Source of the DNA: Flavobacterium degerlachei
GTDB taxonomy: Bacteria; Bacteroidota; Bacteroidia; Flavobacteriales; Flavobacteriaceae
DNA: 64,000 nt
Reading direction: 5' to 3'
NCBI RefSeq assembly: GCF_900106645.1
Contig: NZ_FNMV01000007.1
Coordinates: 62,001-126,000, forward strand
Part shown: piece after piece, positions 36,531 to 44,251 of the stretch
Layout of the letters: every line of letters begins with the position of its first letter
Position numbering within the stretch: the first letter of the stretch is position 1
Notes under the pieces: generated by a model
The model's database searches: none
Told to the model about the DNA's origin: nothing
Seen by the model: the letters and a program-made list of their open reading frames with translations, nothing else
Translations under genes and position numbers: made by a program

Positions 36531-36567
36531 AAAGACCATTCTATTTGTTAAAGTAGGATGGTTTTTT
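36531..36567 (+). terminator. Terminator after the ABM-like lipoprotein gene
   Basis: ACCATTCTA pairs with TAGGATGGT with one mismatch, preceded by AAAG and followed by a T-run. Confidence 0.65.
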
Positions 36568-36658
36568 CATTGAAGTAGTACAGTGGAATCTAAATTTTAT
36601 TGTGTACGCATACTATATTCGATTTAATTGTTTACTTTTCGATATACAATTGAAACCC

Positions 36659-38242
36659 ATGCAACACGATTTTGACTACATAATAATTGGGAGCGGCTTT
36701 GGTGGCTCTGTAAGTGCTTTACGACTTTCTGAAAAGGGGTACAAGGTACTTGTGATTGAAAAAGGGAAATGGTATAATGCAAAGGATTTTGCCAAAACGA
36801 ATTGGAATCTAAGTAAATGGCTATGGATGCCTTATTTGCGTTTTTTCGGGATCATGAAAATGAGTGTTTTTAGGCATATTGTTGTAATATCGGGTGCGGG
36901 AGTTGGTGGCGGTTCTTTGGTCTACGCCAACACATTACCCATTCCAAAAACTAATTTTTACAAATCAGGAAGTTGGAGTGCACTCGAAGATTGGGAGACG
37001 GAACTGAAGCCTTTTTACCAAACGGCACTTAAAATGCTTGGCGCTTCAAGAAATCCAAAATTATTTGACAGTGATATTGCTTTAAAAGAACTAGCAAAAG
37101 AGTTGGGACGCGAAGATCAATTTGAGCATCCTGATGTAGCAGTATTTTTTGGCAAGGAAGGGCAAAACGTTAAAGATCCCTATTTTGATGGCAATGGTCC
37201 TGACCGTGCTGGATGTACTTTTTGTGGAGCTTGTATGACAGGTTGCAGGCATAATGCCAAGAACACATTGGACAAAAATTACCTTTATTTAGCCCAAAAG
37301 AAAGGCGCAGAAATTCTTGCCGAAAATGAAGTATATGATGTAAAACCGATTGATAAAAAAGAGGGTGCAACGGGTTATAGTGTTAGCCTAAAGTCCAGTA
37401 CTAGTCTTTTTAAAAATAAAAAAGAGTACACTGCGAGAGGCGTAATATTCTCTGGTGGAGTATTAGGAACCGTAAAGTTATTGCTAAAGCTAAAAGAGAA
37501 ATCTCTGGTTTTACTATCTGATAAATTAGGCGATAATATTCGAACAAATAACGAAACGCTAATCAGTGTTTCTACTTTGGATAAAAATAAAAATCTATCA
37601 AAGGGAGTGGCAATAGGTAGTTTGTTGCACACTGATGAAAATAGCCATTTAGAAATGGTGCGTTATGGCGAAGGTTCGGGTTTTTGGAAGCTACTTCATT
37701 TACCGCTGTCTAATGGGAAGAATATAGTAACACGTCTTGCAAATATGACCAAACAAATAGTTAGGTTTCCTTTGAGTTACTTCAAAATCTATTTTGTAAA
37801 CAGCTGGTCAAAAAGTACTACTGTTTTGTTATTCATGCAATCTATCGACAGTACTTTGAAGTTCAAAAATAATGTTTTCGGTGGTATGTCTTCCTCTGTA
37901 AGTTCAGGCGTGAAACCCACTGCAGATATTCCGGCATCTATAGCACTCACTAAAAAATACAGTGAAATAATTGGTGGCAAACCTACTTCTTTCATACTGG
38001 AATCCATCGCAGGAATTCCCTCGACCGCTCATGTTTTGGGAGGAGCAGTAATGGGTAAGGACAGTTCAGAAGGGGTTATAAATAAGAACAACGAAGTTTT
38101 TGGATATAAAAATATGTTCGTTATTGATGGTGCGATGATATCTGCAAATCCGGGCGTTAACCCATCCCTTTCTATCACTGCAATTGCTGAAAGAGCGATG
38201 GCAAAAATCCCGTTTAATAAGGATCGGTTTTCTAATAATTAA
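36659..38242 (+). CDS. GMC-family FAD oxidoreductase (cholesterol-oxidase-like)
   Basis: 527 residues from ATG 36659; a GTG at 36602 would add 19 residues before the FAD motif, less likely. FAD site DYIIIGSGFGGSVSALRLSEKGY, substrate-side SGAGVGGGSLVYANTL, a Cys-rich segment CTFCGACMTGCRHNAKNTL and the C-terminal FVIDGAMISANPGVNPSLSITAIAERA. The four-Cys segment is usual in this bacterial subgroup. No signal peptide. Likely oxidises an alcohol on a bulky hydrophobic substrate; substrate unknown. Confidence 0.88.
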   Translation: MQHDFDYIIIGSGFGGSVSALRLSEKGYKVLVIEKGKWYNAKDFAKTNWNLSKWLWMPYLRFFGIMKMSVFRHIVVISGAGVGGGSLVYANTLPIPKTNFYKSGSWSALEDWETELKPFYQTALKMLGASRNPKLFDSDIALKELAKELGREDQFEHPDVAVFFGKEGQNVKDPYFDGNGPDRAGCTFCGACMTGCRHNAKNTLDKNYLYLAQKKGAEILAENEVYDVKPIDKKEGATGYSVSLKSSTSLFKNKKEYTARGVIFSGGVLGTVKLLLKLKEKSLVLLSDKLGDNIRTNNETLISVSTLDKNKNLSKGVAIGSLLHTDENSHLEMVRYGEGSGFWKLLHLPLSNGKNIVTRLANMTKQIVRFPLSYFKIYFVNSWSKSTTVLLFMQSIDSTLKFKNNVFGGMSSSVSSGVKPTADIPASIALTKKYSEIIGGKPTSFILESIAGIPSTAHVLGGAVMGKDSSEGVINKNNEVFGYKNMFVIDGAMISANPGVNPSLSITAIAERAMAKIPFNKDRFSNN

Positions 38243-38384
38243 ATAAAAGAACGCTAAATTGATTCTACTTTTTCAATTCTATACCTCGCTTATATTAAAT
38301 TAATTGTTTAATTTAGGGATGTAAAATAGGAAACAACAAGTCAATCGAAGTAGTAGCATTTTTGATTGACTTTAAAACCACTGA

Positions 38385-38588
38385 ATTATCAAAAAGAAAC
38401 TCAAATCAGCAAAGCAAGGAATAATCGAAAGACTACATCGGGAGCCTTATTATAGCCATCCTAGATTGAAGTTTATTCCCAATATTATTGTCAATCTGGT
38501 TAGTTTTGCCATTTCATTCGCCGTTGTAGCCGGTTTATTATTTTTGCTATTACGTTATTTGACAAATAAATTTTACCATTTAAACTAG
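38385..38588 (+). CDS. Candidate small membrane protein with a non-standard (ATT) start
   Basis: 67 codons open directly after an in-frame TGA with no ATG or GTG: ATT ATC AAA AAG. The peptide reads IIKKKLKSAKQGIIERLHRE, PYYSHPRLKFIPN, then a hydrophobic segment IVNLVSFAISFAVVAGLLFL and a basic tail. A basic N-terminus, single membrane span and codon use look genuine. Start could be ATT at 38385 or ATC at 38388, or the gene has lost its ATG. Function unknown. Confidence 0.45.
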   Translation: MIKKKLKSAKQGIIERLHREPYYSHPRLKFIPNIIVNLVSFAISFAVVAGLLFLLLRYLTNKFYHLN

Positions 38589-38629
38589 ATTACTTTTTTC
38601 GAAAATCATATTGGATTCAATTAATTCAG

Positions 38630-39475
38630 CTATGCTTTAGCTGTCATGGTTGATCCAGCCGATGCGACTACTACAAATACAACAGCTACAACCTCGTTAA
38701 GAGCAAGGTATTCCTGTAAAAATATCAGTGCACAAATAGAAGCGGCTGCGGGCTCCAAGCTCATTAGAATACTAAATGTACGAGCTGGAAGTTGGCCAAG
38801 TGCTTTCATTTCTAATGTAAACGGAATGGCACTAGATAAAAGGGCAAGCGCTACCCCTAAAGAAAGAAATGTGGGTGTGATATTACTGAGTCCATTTCCC
38901 ATAATTCCAAAAGGGACAATCAATAGAGAAGCAAAGAGCATTCCGGTCGCAACGGCCTCTCCGTCTTTCATTACTTTTGAAACTTTCCCTCCTAAAACGA
39001 TATAAAAAGCCCAAAAGGCTCCTGCTAATAACGCCAATAAAACACCTAGAACGTTTATACCGTTATTTGTCCACGGAGCAATTAAAACAATTCCTGCTGC
39101 TGCCAGAAGTACCCATAAATAATCGATGAAACGTTTTGAACCAAAAACAGCAACCAGTAAAGGACCTATAAACTCTAGTGTTACTGCCAGTCCAATAGGA
39201 ATTCTCTCTATAGACATATAAAAAATTAAATTCATAGCTCCCAGACACAATCCATAAGGAATTACAACTTTCCATTGCTTAGGGGTAATCTTAAATAAAT
39301 TAGGTTTGTAAACTGCGAAGAGTATGATTGCCGAAATACCAATCCTCAGCGAGGCAGTTCCAGCAGCGCCAATAGCAGGAAATAGCCCTTTTGCAATTGC
39401 GGCACCAGACTGTACACTTATTATTGCAAAAAGTACGGCTGGTATTGGAGGTATGTTGAGTAGTTTATTTTTCAC
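38630..39475 (-). CDS. EamA/DMT-family exporter (RhtA-like)
   Basis: 281 residues, about ten membrane segments, two EamA halves (about 8-135 and 145-275). FAIISVQSGAAIAKGLFPAIGAAGTASLRIG, FIGPLLVAVFGSKR and the SLEPAAASICALIFLQE motif in the second half place it near the threonine/homoserine exporter RhtA group. Inner-membrane efflux of amino acids or metabolites is inferred. Confidence 0.88.
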   Translation of the reverse strand: MKNKLLNIPPIPAVLFAIISVQSGAAIAKGLFPAIGAAGTASLRIGISAIILFAVYKPNLFKITPKQWKVVIPYGLCLGAMNLIFYMSIERIPIGLAVTLEFIGPLLVAVFGSKRFIDYLWVLLAAAGIVLIAPWTNNGINVLGVLLALLAGAFWAFYIVLGGKVSKVMKDGEAVATGMLFASLLIVPFGIMGNGLSNITPTFLSLGVALALLSSAIPFTLEMKALGQLPARTFSILMSLEPAAASICALIFLQEYLALNEVVAVVFVVVASAGSTMTAKA

Positions 39476-39780
39476 TTTATTTTTTAATTATTTAGTAATC
39501 AAAAGTACATAATTTATGATAATGGGAGTTTATAATATACTAAATGATTATTAAAGCAATAGAGTCATACTATGTAACAAATATCACCATGTACAAACAA
39601 TAGAATGTCTAAATTTGCGTGCTAATGAATAGGCTATAAGAATTAATTTTTTTCGATTTTGCCGGTAAGTATATCTTTTCAAACCAAATAGAAATCTAAA
39701 TTATAGCTATACAATTGCTCATAACAAATCTAAAAAGATTCTCAACGAATCTTTAATTCAACATTATTAAAAAATAAAAA
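39476..39780. other. Intergenic region upstream of the TlpA gene
   Basis: 305 bp between divergent genes. Holds the Crp/Fnr-type promoter at 39574-39617. The predicted start leaves an unusually long leader of about 160 nt before the TlpA ATG; no riboswitch or small ORF was recognised in it. Confidence 0.5.
39574..39617 (+). promoter_or_regulatory. Promoter with Crp/Fnr-type site for the TlpA-OsmC pair
   Basis: GTAAC-AAAT-ATCAC (39574-39587) and consensus -7 box TAAATTTG (39610-39617) on the + strand, centre 29.5 bp from the first base of the -7 box. The divergent exporter gene has no matching -7 box. Confidence 0.6.
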
Positions 39781-40353
39781 ATGTCGTTTAAAAAACCAAA
39801 AAAATCAACCCTACAAAATATTGCTTTTATTGTCTTTTTAGGCTTGGTTTTGTTTAGTCCGCTAGGGACTTTTTTAAAAGTACAAGTCAGTCGTTTAATG
39901 TCCTTTTCTCCTAAAACGATAGAAGTAAGCGAACAGAAAAAACTTTCATCATACCAATGGCAATTGCTTGATGCTAATGGGAACACAGTGTCTTTGGAAG
40001 AATATAAAGGAAAAATAATTTTCGTTAATTTTTGGGCCACCTGGTGTCCGCCTTGTATTGCCGAAATGCCAAGTATGGACAAACTATATGCAGACTACCA
40101 GGACAAAGTAGGGTTCTTGTTTGTGACTACTGATTCTTTCGAAAAAGCGAATGCCTTTTTAATGAAAGAAAATTTACAGCTTCCTGTTTTTCAATCTGTT
40201 TCTAATCCACCTATAGATATGGCATCTGAAACGATACCGGCAACTTATGTTATTGATCAGCATCAGAATGTGATAATAGCAAAAATAGGCCCTGCAGATT
40301 GGAACAGTGATGCATTCAGATTAAAACTAGATGATTTACTGAAAGACCAATAA
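39781..40353 (+). CDS. TlpA-family thioredoxin-like protein
   Basis: 190 residues, N-terminal membrane anchor (IAFIVFLGLVLFSPLGTFL, about 14-32), then a thioredoxin fold with active site WCPPC (Cys89, Cys92) and FVNFWATW. Faces the periplasm as a thiol reductase or cytochrome c maturation-type factor. 48 bp upstream of the OsmC gene; the preceding Crp/Fnr-type promoter links it to the sulfur genes. Confidence 0.9.
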   Translation: MSFKKPKKSTLQNIAFIVFLGLVLFSPLGTFLKVQVSRLMSFSPKTIEVSEQKKLSSYQWQLLDANGNTVSLEEYKGKIIFVNFWATWCPPCIAEMPSMDKLYADYQDKVGFLFVTTDSFEKANAFLMKENLQLPVFQSVSNPPIDMASETIPATYVIDQHQNVIIAKIGPADWNSDAFRLKLDDLLKDQ

Positions 40354-40401
40354 GGGAACAAAACGGTCAGTTTTCATTACTTTTGAAATAAATATCAAGA
40401 A

Positions 40402-40872
40402 ATGGGTTTCAAGCATTTATTTAAAGCAAAATTGGATTGGTTTTCCAAGGGAAAAGAGGCGGATTCAACTACTAGGAATTATACAAAAAGCCATACGATT
40501 GCGATAGAGGGAAAAGAAATTTTAAATGTTTCGGCTGCAAAAGCTTTCAAAGGAGATCCGCAATTATACAACCCAGAAGATCTACTATTAAGTAGCGTCG
40601 TTTCTTGTCATATGATGTCGTATTTATATGTTTGTAGTCAAAACGGAATAGAAGTGCTTTCTTATTCTGATGCAGCCGAAGCAACACTTGAGGTTTTAGA
40701 GAATGGTTCAGGTCGTTTTACTGAAGTGCGACTTTATCCTAAAGTTACTATTAGCCAAACTGAAAAAATAAACGAAGCATTAAGCTTGCACGCCAAAGCG
40801 AATGAACTTTGCTTTATTGCCAATTCTTGTAATTTTCCTATTGTACATTTTGCTAGTTGTGAAGGTGTGTGA
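40402..40872 (+). CDS. OsmC/Ohr-family protein
   Basis: 156 residues. OsmC fold with DLLLSSVVSCHMMSYLYVCSQNGI holding the first Cys and NELCFIANSCNFPIVHFASC the second. The family reduces organic hydroperoxides via two Cys, and some members bind or process persulfides. Follows TlpA by 48 bp in the same direction. Exact substrate not determined. Confidence 0.88.
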   Translation: MGFKHLFKAKLDWFSKGKEADSTTRNYTKSHTIAIEGKEILNVSAAKAFKGDPQLYNPEDLLLSSVVSCHMMSYLYVCSQNGIEVLSYSDAAEATLEVLENGSGRFTEVRLYPKVTISQTEKINEALSLHAKANELCFIANSCNFPIVHFASCEGV

Positions 40873-40881
40873 ATTGTAAAA

Positions 40882-40916
40882 AAAAAATCTGTAATTCAAT
40901 GAATTACAGATTTTTT
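40882..40916. terminator. Bidirectional terminator between osmC-like gene and tmRNA gene
   Basis: AAATCTGTAATTC-AAT-GAATTACAGATTT, a perfect stem with A-run and T-run on its sides; serves both convergent transcripts. Confidence 0.88.
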
Positions 40917-40917
40917 G

Positions 40918-41311
40918 TGGAGTCGCCGAGAATCGAACTCGGGTCCAAACAAGCAACTAAAAGGCTTTCTACACGTTTATTTCCTGATTAGATTTTCGAT
41001 AGTGAGCCAGGCCAGAAACAGCCACCCAATACTTATCTTCTTTATTTCGAAGTCCACCCGAAGCTTATGGAAATCTAGGTTTAAATTTACGATTCACCTT
41101 TATCGACCGCTATAAACCAAAGCTTTCGAGGTAAATCCTGCTTTCCTATCTAATAGGAACTAGGCTAATCTTACTATGATTCAGATTATGCAGCAAGAGC
41201 GTAGTTTCCTTCGCCGTGTATGTGTTTTGAAACCTTTTATTAACGAGAATTGTCCCAGTTCTCCACGTGCTTACTTTTCAATTCGACTTGCTGTCAAAAC
41301 CAGTCGACCCC
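40918..41311 (-). ncRNA. ssrA: Transfer-messenger RNA (tmRNA)
   Basis: Reverse strand, about 394 nt. 5' end GGGGTCGACTGG and 3' end ...CGACTCCA form a 7-bp acceptor stem (one G-U); the T arm reads CCGAGTTCGATTCTCGG. The CCA tail is not encoded. The tag reading frame at 41186-41215 reads GGC GAA GGA AAC TAC GCT CTT GCT GCA TAA, giving GEGNYALAA and a stop. Rescues stalled ribosomes with SmpB. This region has no protein-coding role. Confidence 0.95.
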
Positions 41312-41344
41312 TTTATTTATATTCAAAGGATTAATTTGAAAGTG

Positions 41345-41352
41345 CAAAGGTA
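41345..41352 (-). promoter_or_regulatory. -7 box of the tmRNA promoter
   Basis: TACCTTTG on the reverse strand, about 33 bp upstream of the mature 5' end; matches TAnnTTTG. No -33 box identified. A short leader would be processed off. Confidence 0.5.
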
Positions 41353-41416
41353 TTCCTTTTTAACAGAAATAGCCCCATTTGCATTACTTATATTACCTTC
41401 AATAATCATTCCTTTT

Positions 41417-42601
41417 TTATTCGTCAGCCAATTTGAATGGATAATCACCAAATAACGTTGCCAAATTTTTTACTTTGTAAGTTCTTCGGTCCATTTTGTT
41501 CGACAATGCAATTATGGTCACTTTTTCGTCAGGCATAGTAATGTAGGCTGAAGTATTTCCGTGCCACCAACCATTATGGAAGTAGAAGTTCTTTCCAGTG
41601 TCCCAGTTGACCATGCGTATTCCTAGACCATAATTTTTTGTTCCCTTATGTTCATTGCTATACGCTATATACGCTAGCTTTAATAACTTAGGGTCAAGAA
41701 AATTGGCTGAATTACGACCATCGTCAAACTTCAATAAATCTCTAGGTGTCGAGTAGATGTTTTTATCACCATATATCGCATCTAGGTAATCCATATTAAC
41801 TAAGGAAAAATTCCCTCTATACGATGGAGTTGCAGTTTTCTTGTCTTTCTCATAATCGAAGACATAGGTGTCTGTCATTCCCAATGGTTTGAAAATAATT
41901 TTTTCCATGGCATCTATATACTTCATGCCCGTTACTTTTTCTATAACTAGTGCCAATATGGCATAATTAGTATTGCAGTAGCTGAACCTAGTATCCGTTT
42001 TGAATTCTAAATCAATTCCTTTCGTGGCCATAAGCGTCAGTATGTCCTGATTGGTTAAGATCTTATGTCTGTCCCAAATCCCCTTTTTTTCCGTGAAGTA
42101 GGCATAATTACGCATACCTGTTCTGTGGTTCAGTAAGGTTTTGATGGTAACATTAGGATAAGGAAACTCCTTTAAAAGCGTGGTAACTTTTTGGTCCAAA
42201 GTCAGTTTCTTTTCGCTTATCAACTTTAGTACCGCGGTGGCTGTAATCACCTTGCTTACTGACGCTATGTGAAGCGGGGTAGTACTGGTCATGGGTGATT
42301 TTTCTTTATAGTTGGCATAGCCATCGTATTTTTCGAAAATAATCTGCCCATTTTGCGCTACTAAAAGCCCACCATTAGCCCCTTGACGTCCCCAGTTTTT
42401 ACTGTAAAAAGATTCTATTGATTTTTTTTTGTTGTCAATGTATTGCGTACTCAGTTTTGGCCCAGCTTTTATTAAAACAACTGAGTCAGCAGCTTTCTTT
42501 TTTGAGGATTTAGATGTTGAGTCATTCTTTTGCTTACAAGAACTCAAAACCAATAACAGCATGAGTATTTGTAGTATATTTGCTTTTTTTATGAAAATCA
42601 T
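41417..42601 (-). CDS. Serine hydrolase, class C beta-lactamase family lipoprotein
   Basis: 394 residues, lipobox LLVLSSCKQ. Catalytic SxxK in SVSKVITATAVLKL, YxN in YCNTNYAIL and the third motif HNGWWHGN. These are the class C beta-lactamase/penicillin-binding protein motifs. A soluble envelope esterase or peptidase; nothing shows beta-lactamase activity. Its -7 box is TATATTTG at 42622-42629. Confidence 0.9.
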   Translation of the reverse strand: MIFIKKANILQILMLLLVLSSCKQKNDSTSKSSKKKAADSVVLIKAGPKLSTQYIDNKKKSIESFYSKNWGRQGANGGLLVAQNGQIIFEKYDGYANYKEKSPMTSTTPLHIASVSKVITATAVLKLISEKKLTLDQKVTTLLKEFPYPNVTIKTLLNHRTGMRNYAYFTEKKGIWDRHKILTNQDILTLMATKGIDLEFKTDTRFSYCNTNYAILALVIEKVTGMKYIDAMEKIIFKPLGMTDTYVFDYEKDKKTATPSYRGNFSLVNMDYLDAIYGDKNIYSTPRDLLKFDDGRNSANFLDPKLLKLAYIAYSNEHKGTKNYGLGIRMVNWDTGKNFYFHNGWWHGNTSAYITMPDEKVTIIALSNKMDRRTYKVKNLATLFGDYPFKLADE

Positions 42602-42621
42602 TTGTGTGGTTCTATGAGAAG

Positions 42622-42629
42622 CAAATATA
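42622..42629 (-). promoter_or_regulatory. -7 box for the serine hydrolase gene
   Basis: TATATTTG on the reverse strand, an exact Bacteroidota consensus, about 21 bp from the start codon. Confidence 0.5.
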
Positions 42630-42783
42630 TAGAATCAATCTCTGTAGTTAGGTGTTTTTTTTAAACCTTAACAGTATTTTATTAAGACTAATAAATGCCT
42701 ATTTTTCTATCATTTTGGGCATCAGCTTTTAATAGTTTTAGACCTTTTAAAATTTTCATGAAATCAAGTATATTTCAGCTTAT

Positions 42784-42803
42784 ATTGTTATATTTGTAAC
42801 AAT
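42784..42803 (+). promoter_or_regulatory. Rex-like palindrome on the -7 box of the dehydrogenase gene
   Basis: ATTGTTA-TATTTG-TAACAAT, perfect 7-bp arms. The -7 box TATATTTG (42789-42796) lies inside it. TTGTTA-N6-TAACAA fits the general Rex (NADH-sensing repressor) format, so repression is plausible; no rex gene is seen in the window. Confidence 0.55.
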
Positions 42804-42848
42804 ACGACCTAATAAAGTTATATTAAAAACTAAAGCATTAATTAAGAT

Positions 42849-44054
42849 ATGAAATTCGGAATTTTAAAAGAAAGAAAGAGTCCACCGGACAGAAGAGTAG
42901 TTTTTTCACCCAATGCATTAGTGCAGTTAAAACAGCTTTTTCCTGATGCTATTGTAAAAGTGGAAAGCTCTGACATTCGAATATTCACAGATGATCAATA
43001 TAAAAATTTAGGAATTGAAGTTGCTGAAGATATTAGTGATTGCGATGTTTTATTTGGGGTGAAGGAAGTTCCTGTGTATAATTTGATTCCAAATAAATCT
43101 TATTTCTTTTTTTCGCACACTATAAAAAAGCAACCCTATAACAGAACGTTATTACAAACAATTCTGGAAAGAAACATCACAATGTATGATCATGAAACTA
43201 TAGTTGACGCTAATGGGCGACGATTAATTGGTTTTGGAAGATACGCTGGGATTGTAGGAGCATACAATACTATTCGTGCTTTTGGGATAAAATTTGAATT
43301 GTTTAAATTACCAAAAGCAGAAACGCTATCTGGAAGAGAAGAGTTGATTGCGCAATTAAAACGTATTGTTTTTCCTCCTATTAAATTTGTAGTTACTGGA
43401 AGTGGTAAGGTAGGTAGTGGAATAAAGGAAATCCTTGACGCTATCAAAATTACTGAAGTATCAGTTGATAATTTCTTGACAAAGAAATATGCTCAGGCCG
43501 TTTATACTCAAATTGATGTATTAGACTATAACAAGCGTATTGACGGGCAGGTTTTAAATTGTAAAGATTTTTACACTAACCCAAAAGAGTACGTGGGTAA
43601 CTTTGAACGTTTTACTAAGGTTTCTGATATTGTGATTACAGGGCATTTTCATGGAAATGAAGCGCCAGATATTCTTACTAAAGCCATGTTACAGTCTAAA
43701 GATTGTAAAGTAAAAGTAGTAGGTGATGTGTCTTGTGATATCGATGGTCCTATAGGATGTACACTTAGAGCCTCTACCATTGCAGAGCCTTTGTATGGCT
43801 ATTTACCTTCGGAGCACAAGGAAGTAGATGTTTTTCACCCGGCCGCTATTGTGGTTATGGCAGTTGATAATTTACCTTGTGAGTTGCCTAAAGATGCTAG
43901 TGAGGGTTTTGGAGCTATGTTTATGCAGCATGTGATTCCTGCTTTTTTTAATGGTGATAAAGATGGAATTCTAGAAAGAGCTAAAATGACCGAAAACGGT
44001 AAATTGACGCCAAGATTTAGTTATTTACAAGACTTTGTGGACGGAAAAGAATAA
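42849..44054 (+). CDS. NAD(P)-dependent dehydrogenase of the saccharopine/alanine dehydrogenase family
   Basis: 401 residues. N-terminal MKFGILKERKSPPDRRVVFSP is the alanine dehydrogenase/saccharopine dehydrogenase (LYS1-type) domain; nucleotide-binding GSGKVGSG near residue 183; FGRYAGIVGAYN and GDVSCDIDGPIGCTLRASTI are family blocks. It probably acts on lysine or saccharopine. The exact reaction is not settled by the sequence. The palindrome at its promoter suggests redox control. Confidence 0.8.
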   Translation: MKFGILKERKSPPDRRVVFSPNALVQLKQLFPDAIVKVESSDIRIFTDDQYKNLGIEVAEDISDCDVLFGVKEVPVYNLIPNKSYFFFSHTIKKQPYNRTLLQTILERNITMYDHETIVDANGRRLIGFGRYAGIVGAYNTIRAFGIKFELFKLPKAETLSGREELIAQLKRIVFPPIKFVVTGSGKVGSGIKEILDAIKITEVSVDNFLTKKYAQAVYTQIDVLDYNKRIDGQVLNCKDFYTNPKEYVGNFERFTKVSDIVITGHFHGNEAPDILTKAMLQSKDCKVKVVGDVSCDIDGPIGCTLRASTIAEPLYGYLPSEHKEVDVFHPAAIVVMAVDNLPCELPKDASEGFGAMFMQHVIPAFFNGDKDGILERAKMTENGKLTPRFSYLQDFVDGKE

Positions 44055-44090
44055 TGTTGTTTCAAGATTGTTGTCTTGAAATTAAGAATA

Positions 44091-44128
44091 AAAAAAAGAG
44101 CTTTGAATCACTTCAAAGCTCTTTTTTT
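44091..44128 (+). terminator. Terminator after the dehydrogenase gene
   Basis: AAAAAAAGAGCTTTGAA-TCAC-TTCAAAGCTCTTTTTTT, a perfect long stem with T-run. Confidence 0.9.
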
Positions 44129-44142
44129 ATGGGTTTTGCACA

Positions 44143-44251
44143 AGGGATAGTAGCGAAAATCCTTTTTTATCTCGTTTTTAGGACGAGACTAAAAAGATTG
44201 AAGCGAATAGCCCGACCCGCTTTTTTTGCGGGATGTGCCCAAATGCAACAG
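44143..44251 (+). repeat. Dispersed intergenic repeat, copy 2
   Basis: Shares GCGAAAATCCTTTT, a CTCGT...ACGAG hairpin (44171-44187) and AAAAGATTGAAGCG with copy 1; also has a CCCGC-TTTTTTT-GCGGG hairpin (44214-44232). It lies between the dehydrogenase terminator and the M28 peptidase stop. Confidence 0.6.

Noticed and set aside
36602..36658. Longer GTG start for the GMC oxidoreductase gene
   Set aside because: Adds 19 residues ahead of the FAD site that fit neither a signal peptide nor the family; ATG at 36659 is a better start.
39544..39551. Crp/Fnr-type control of the EamA exporter gene from the 39574 site
   Set aside because: On the reverse strand the expected position for a -7 box holds no TAnnTTTG match, whereas the forward strand has a perfect one.
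40912..41320. Protein-coding readings over the tmRNA
   Set aside because: The acceptor stem, T arm and tag sequence identify tmRNA; forward readings of 60-66 codons are chance.
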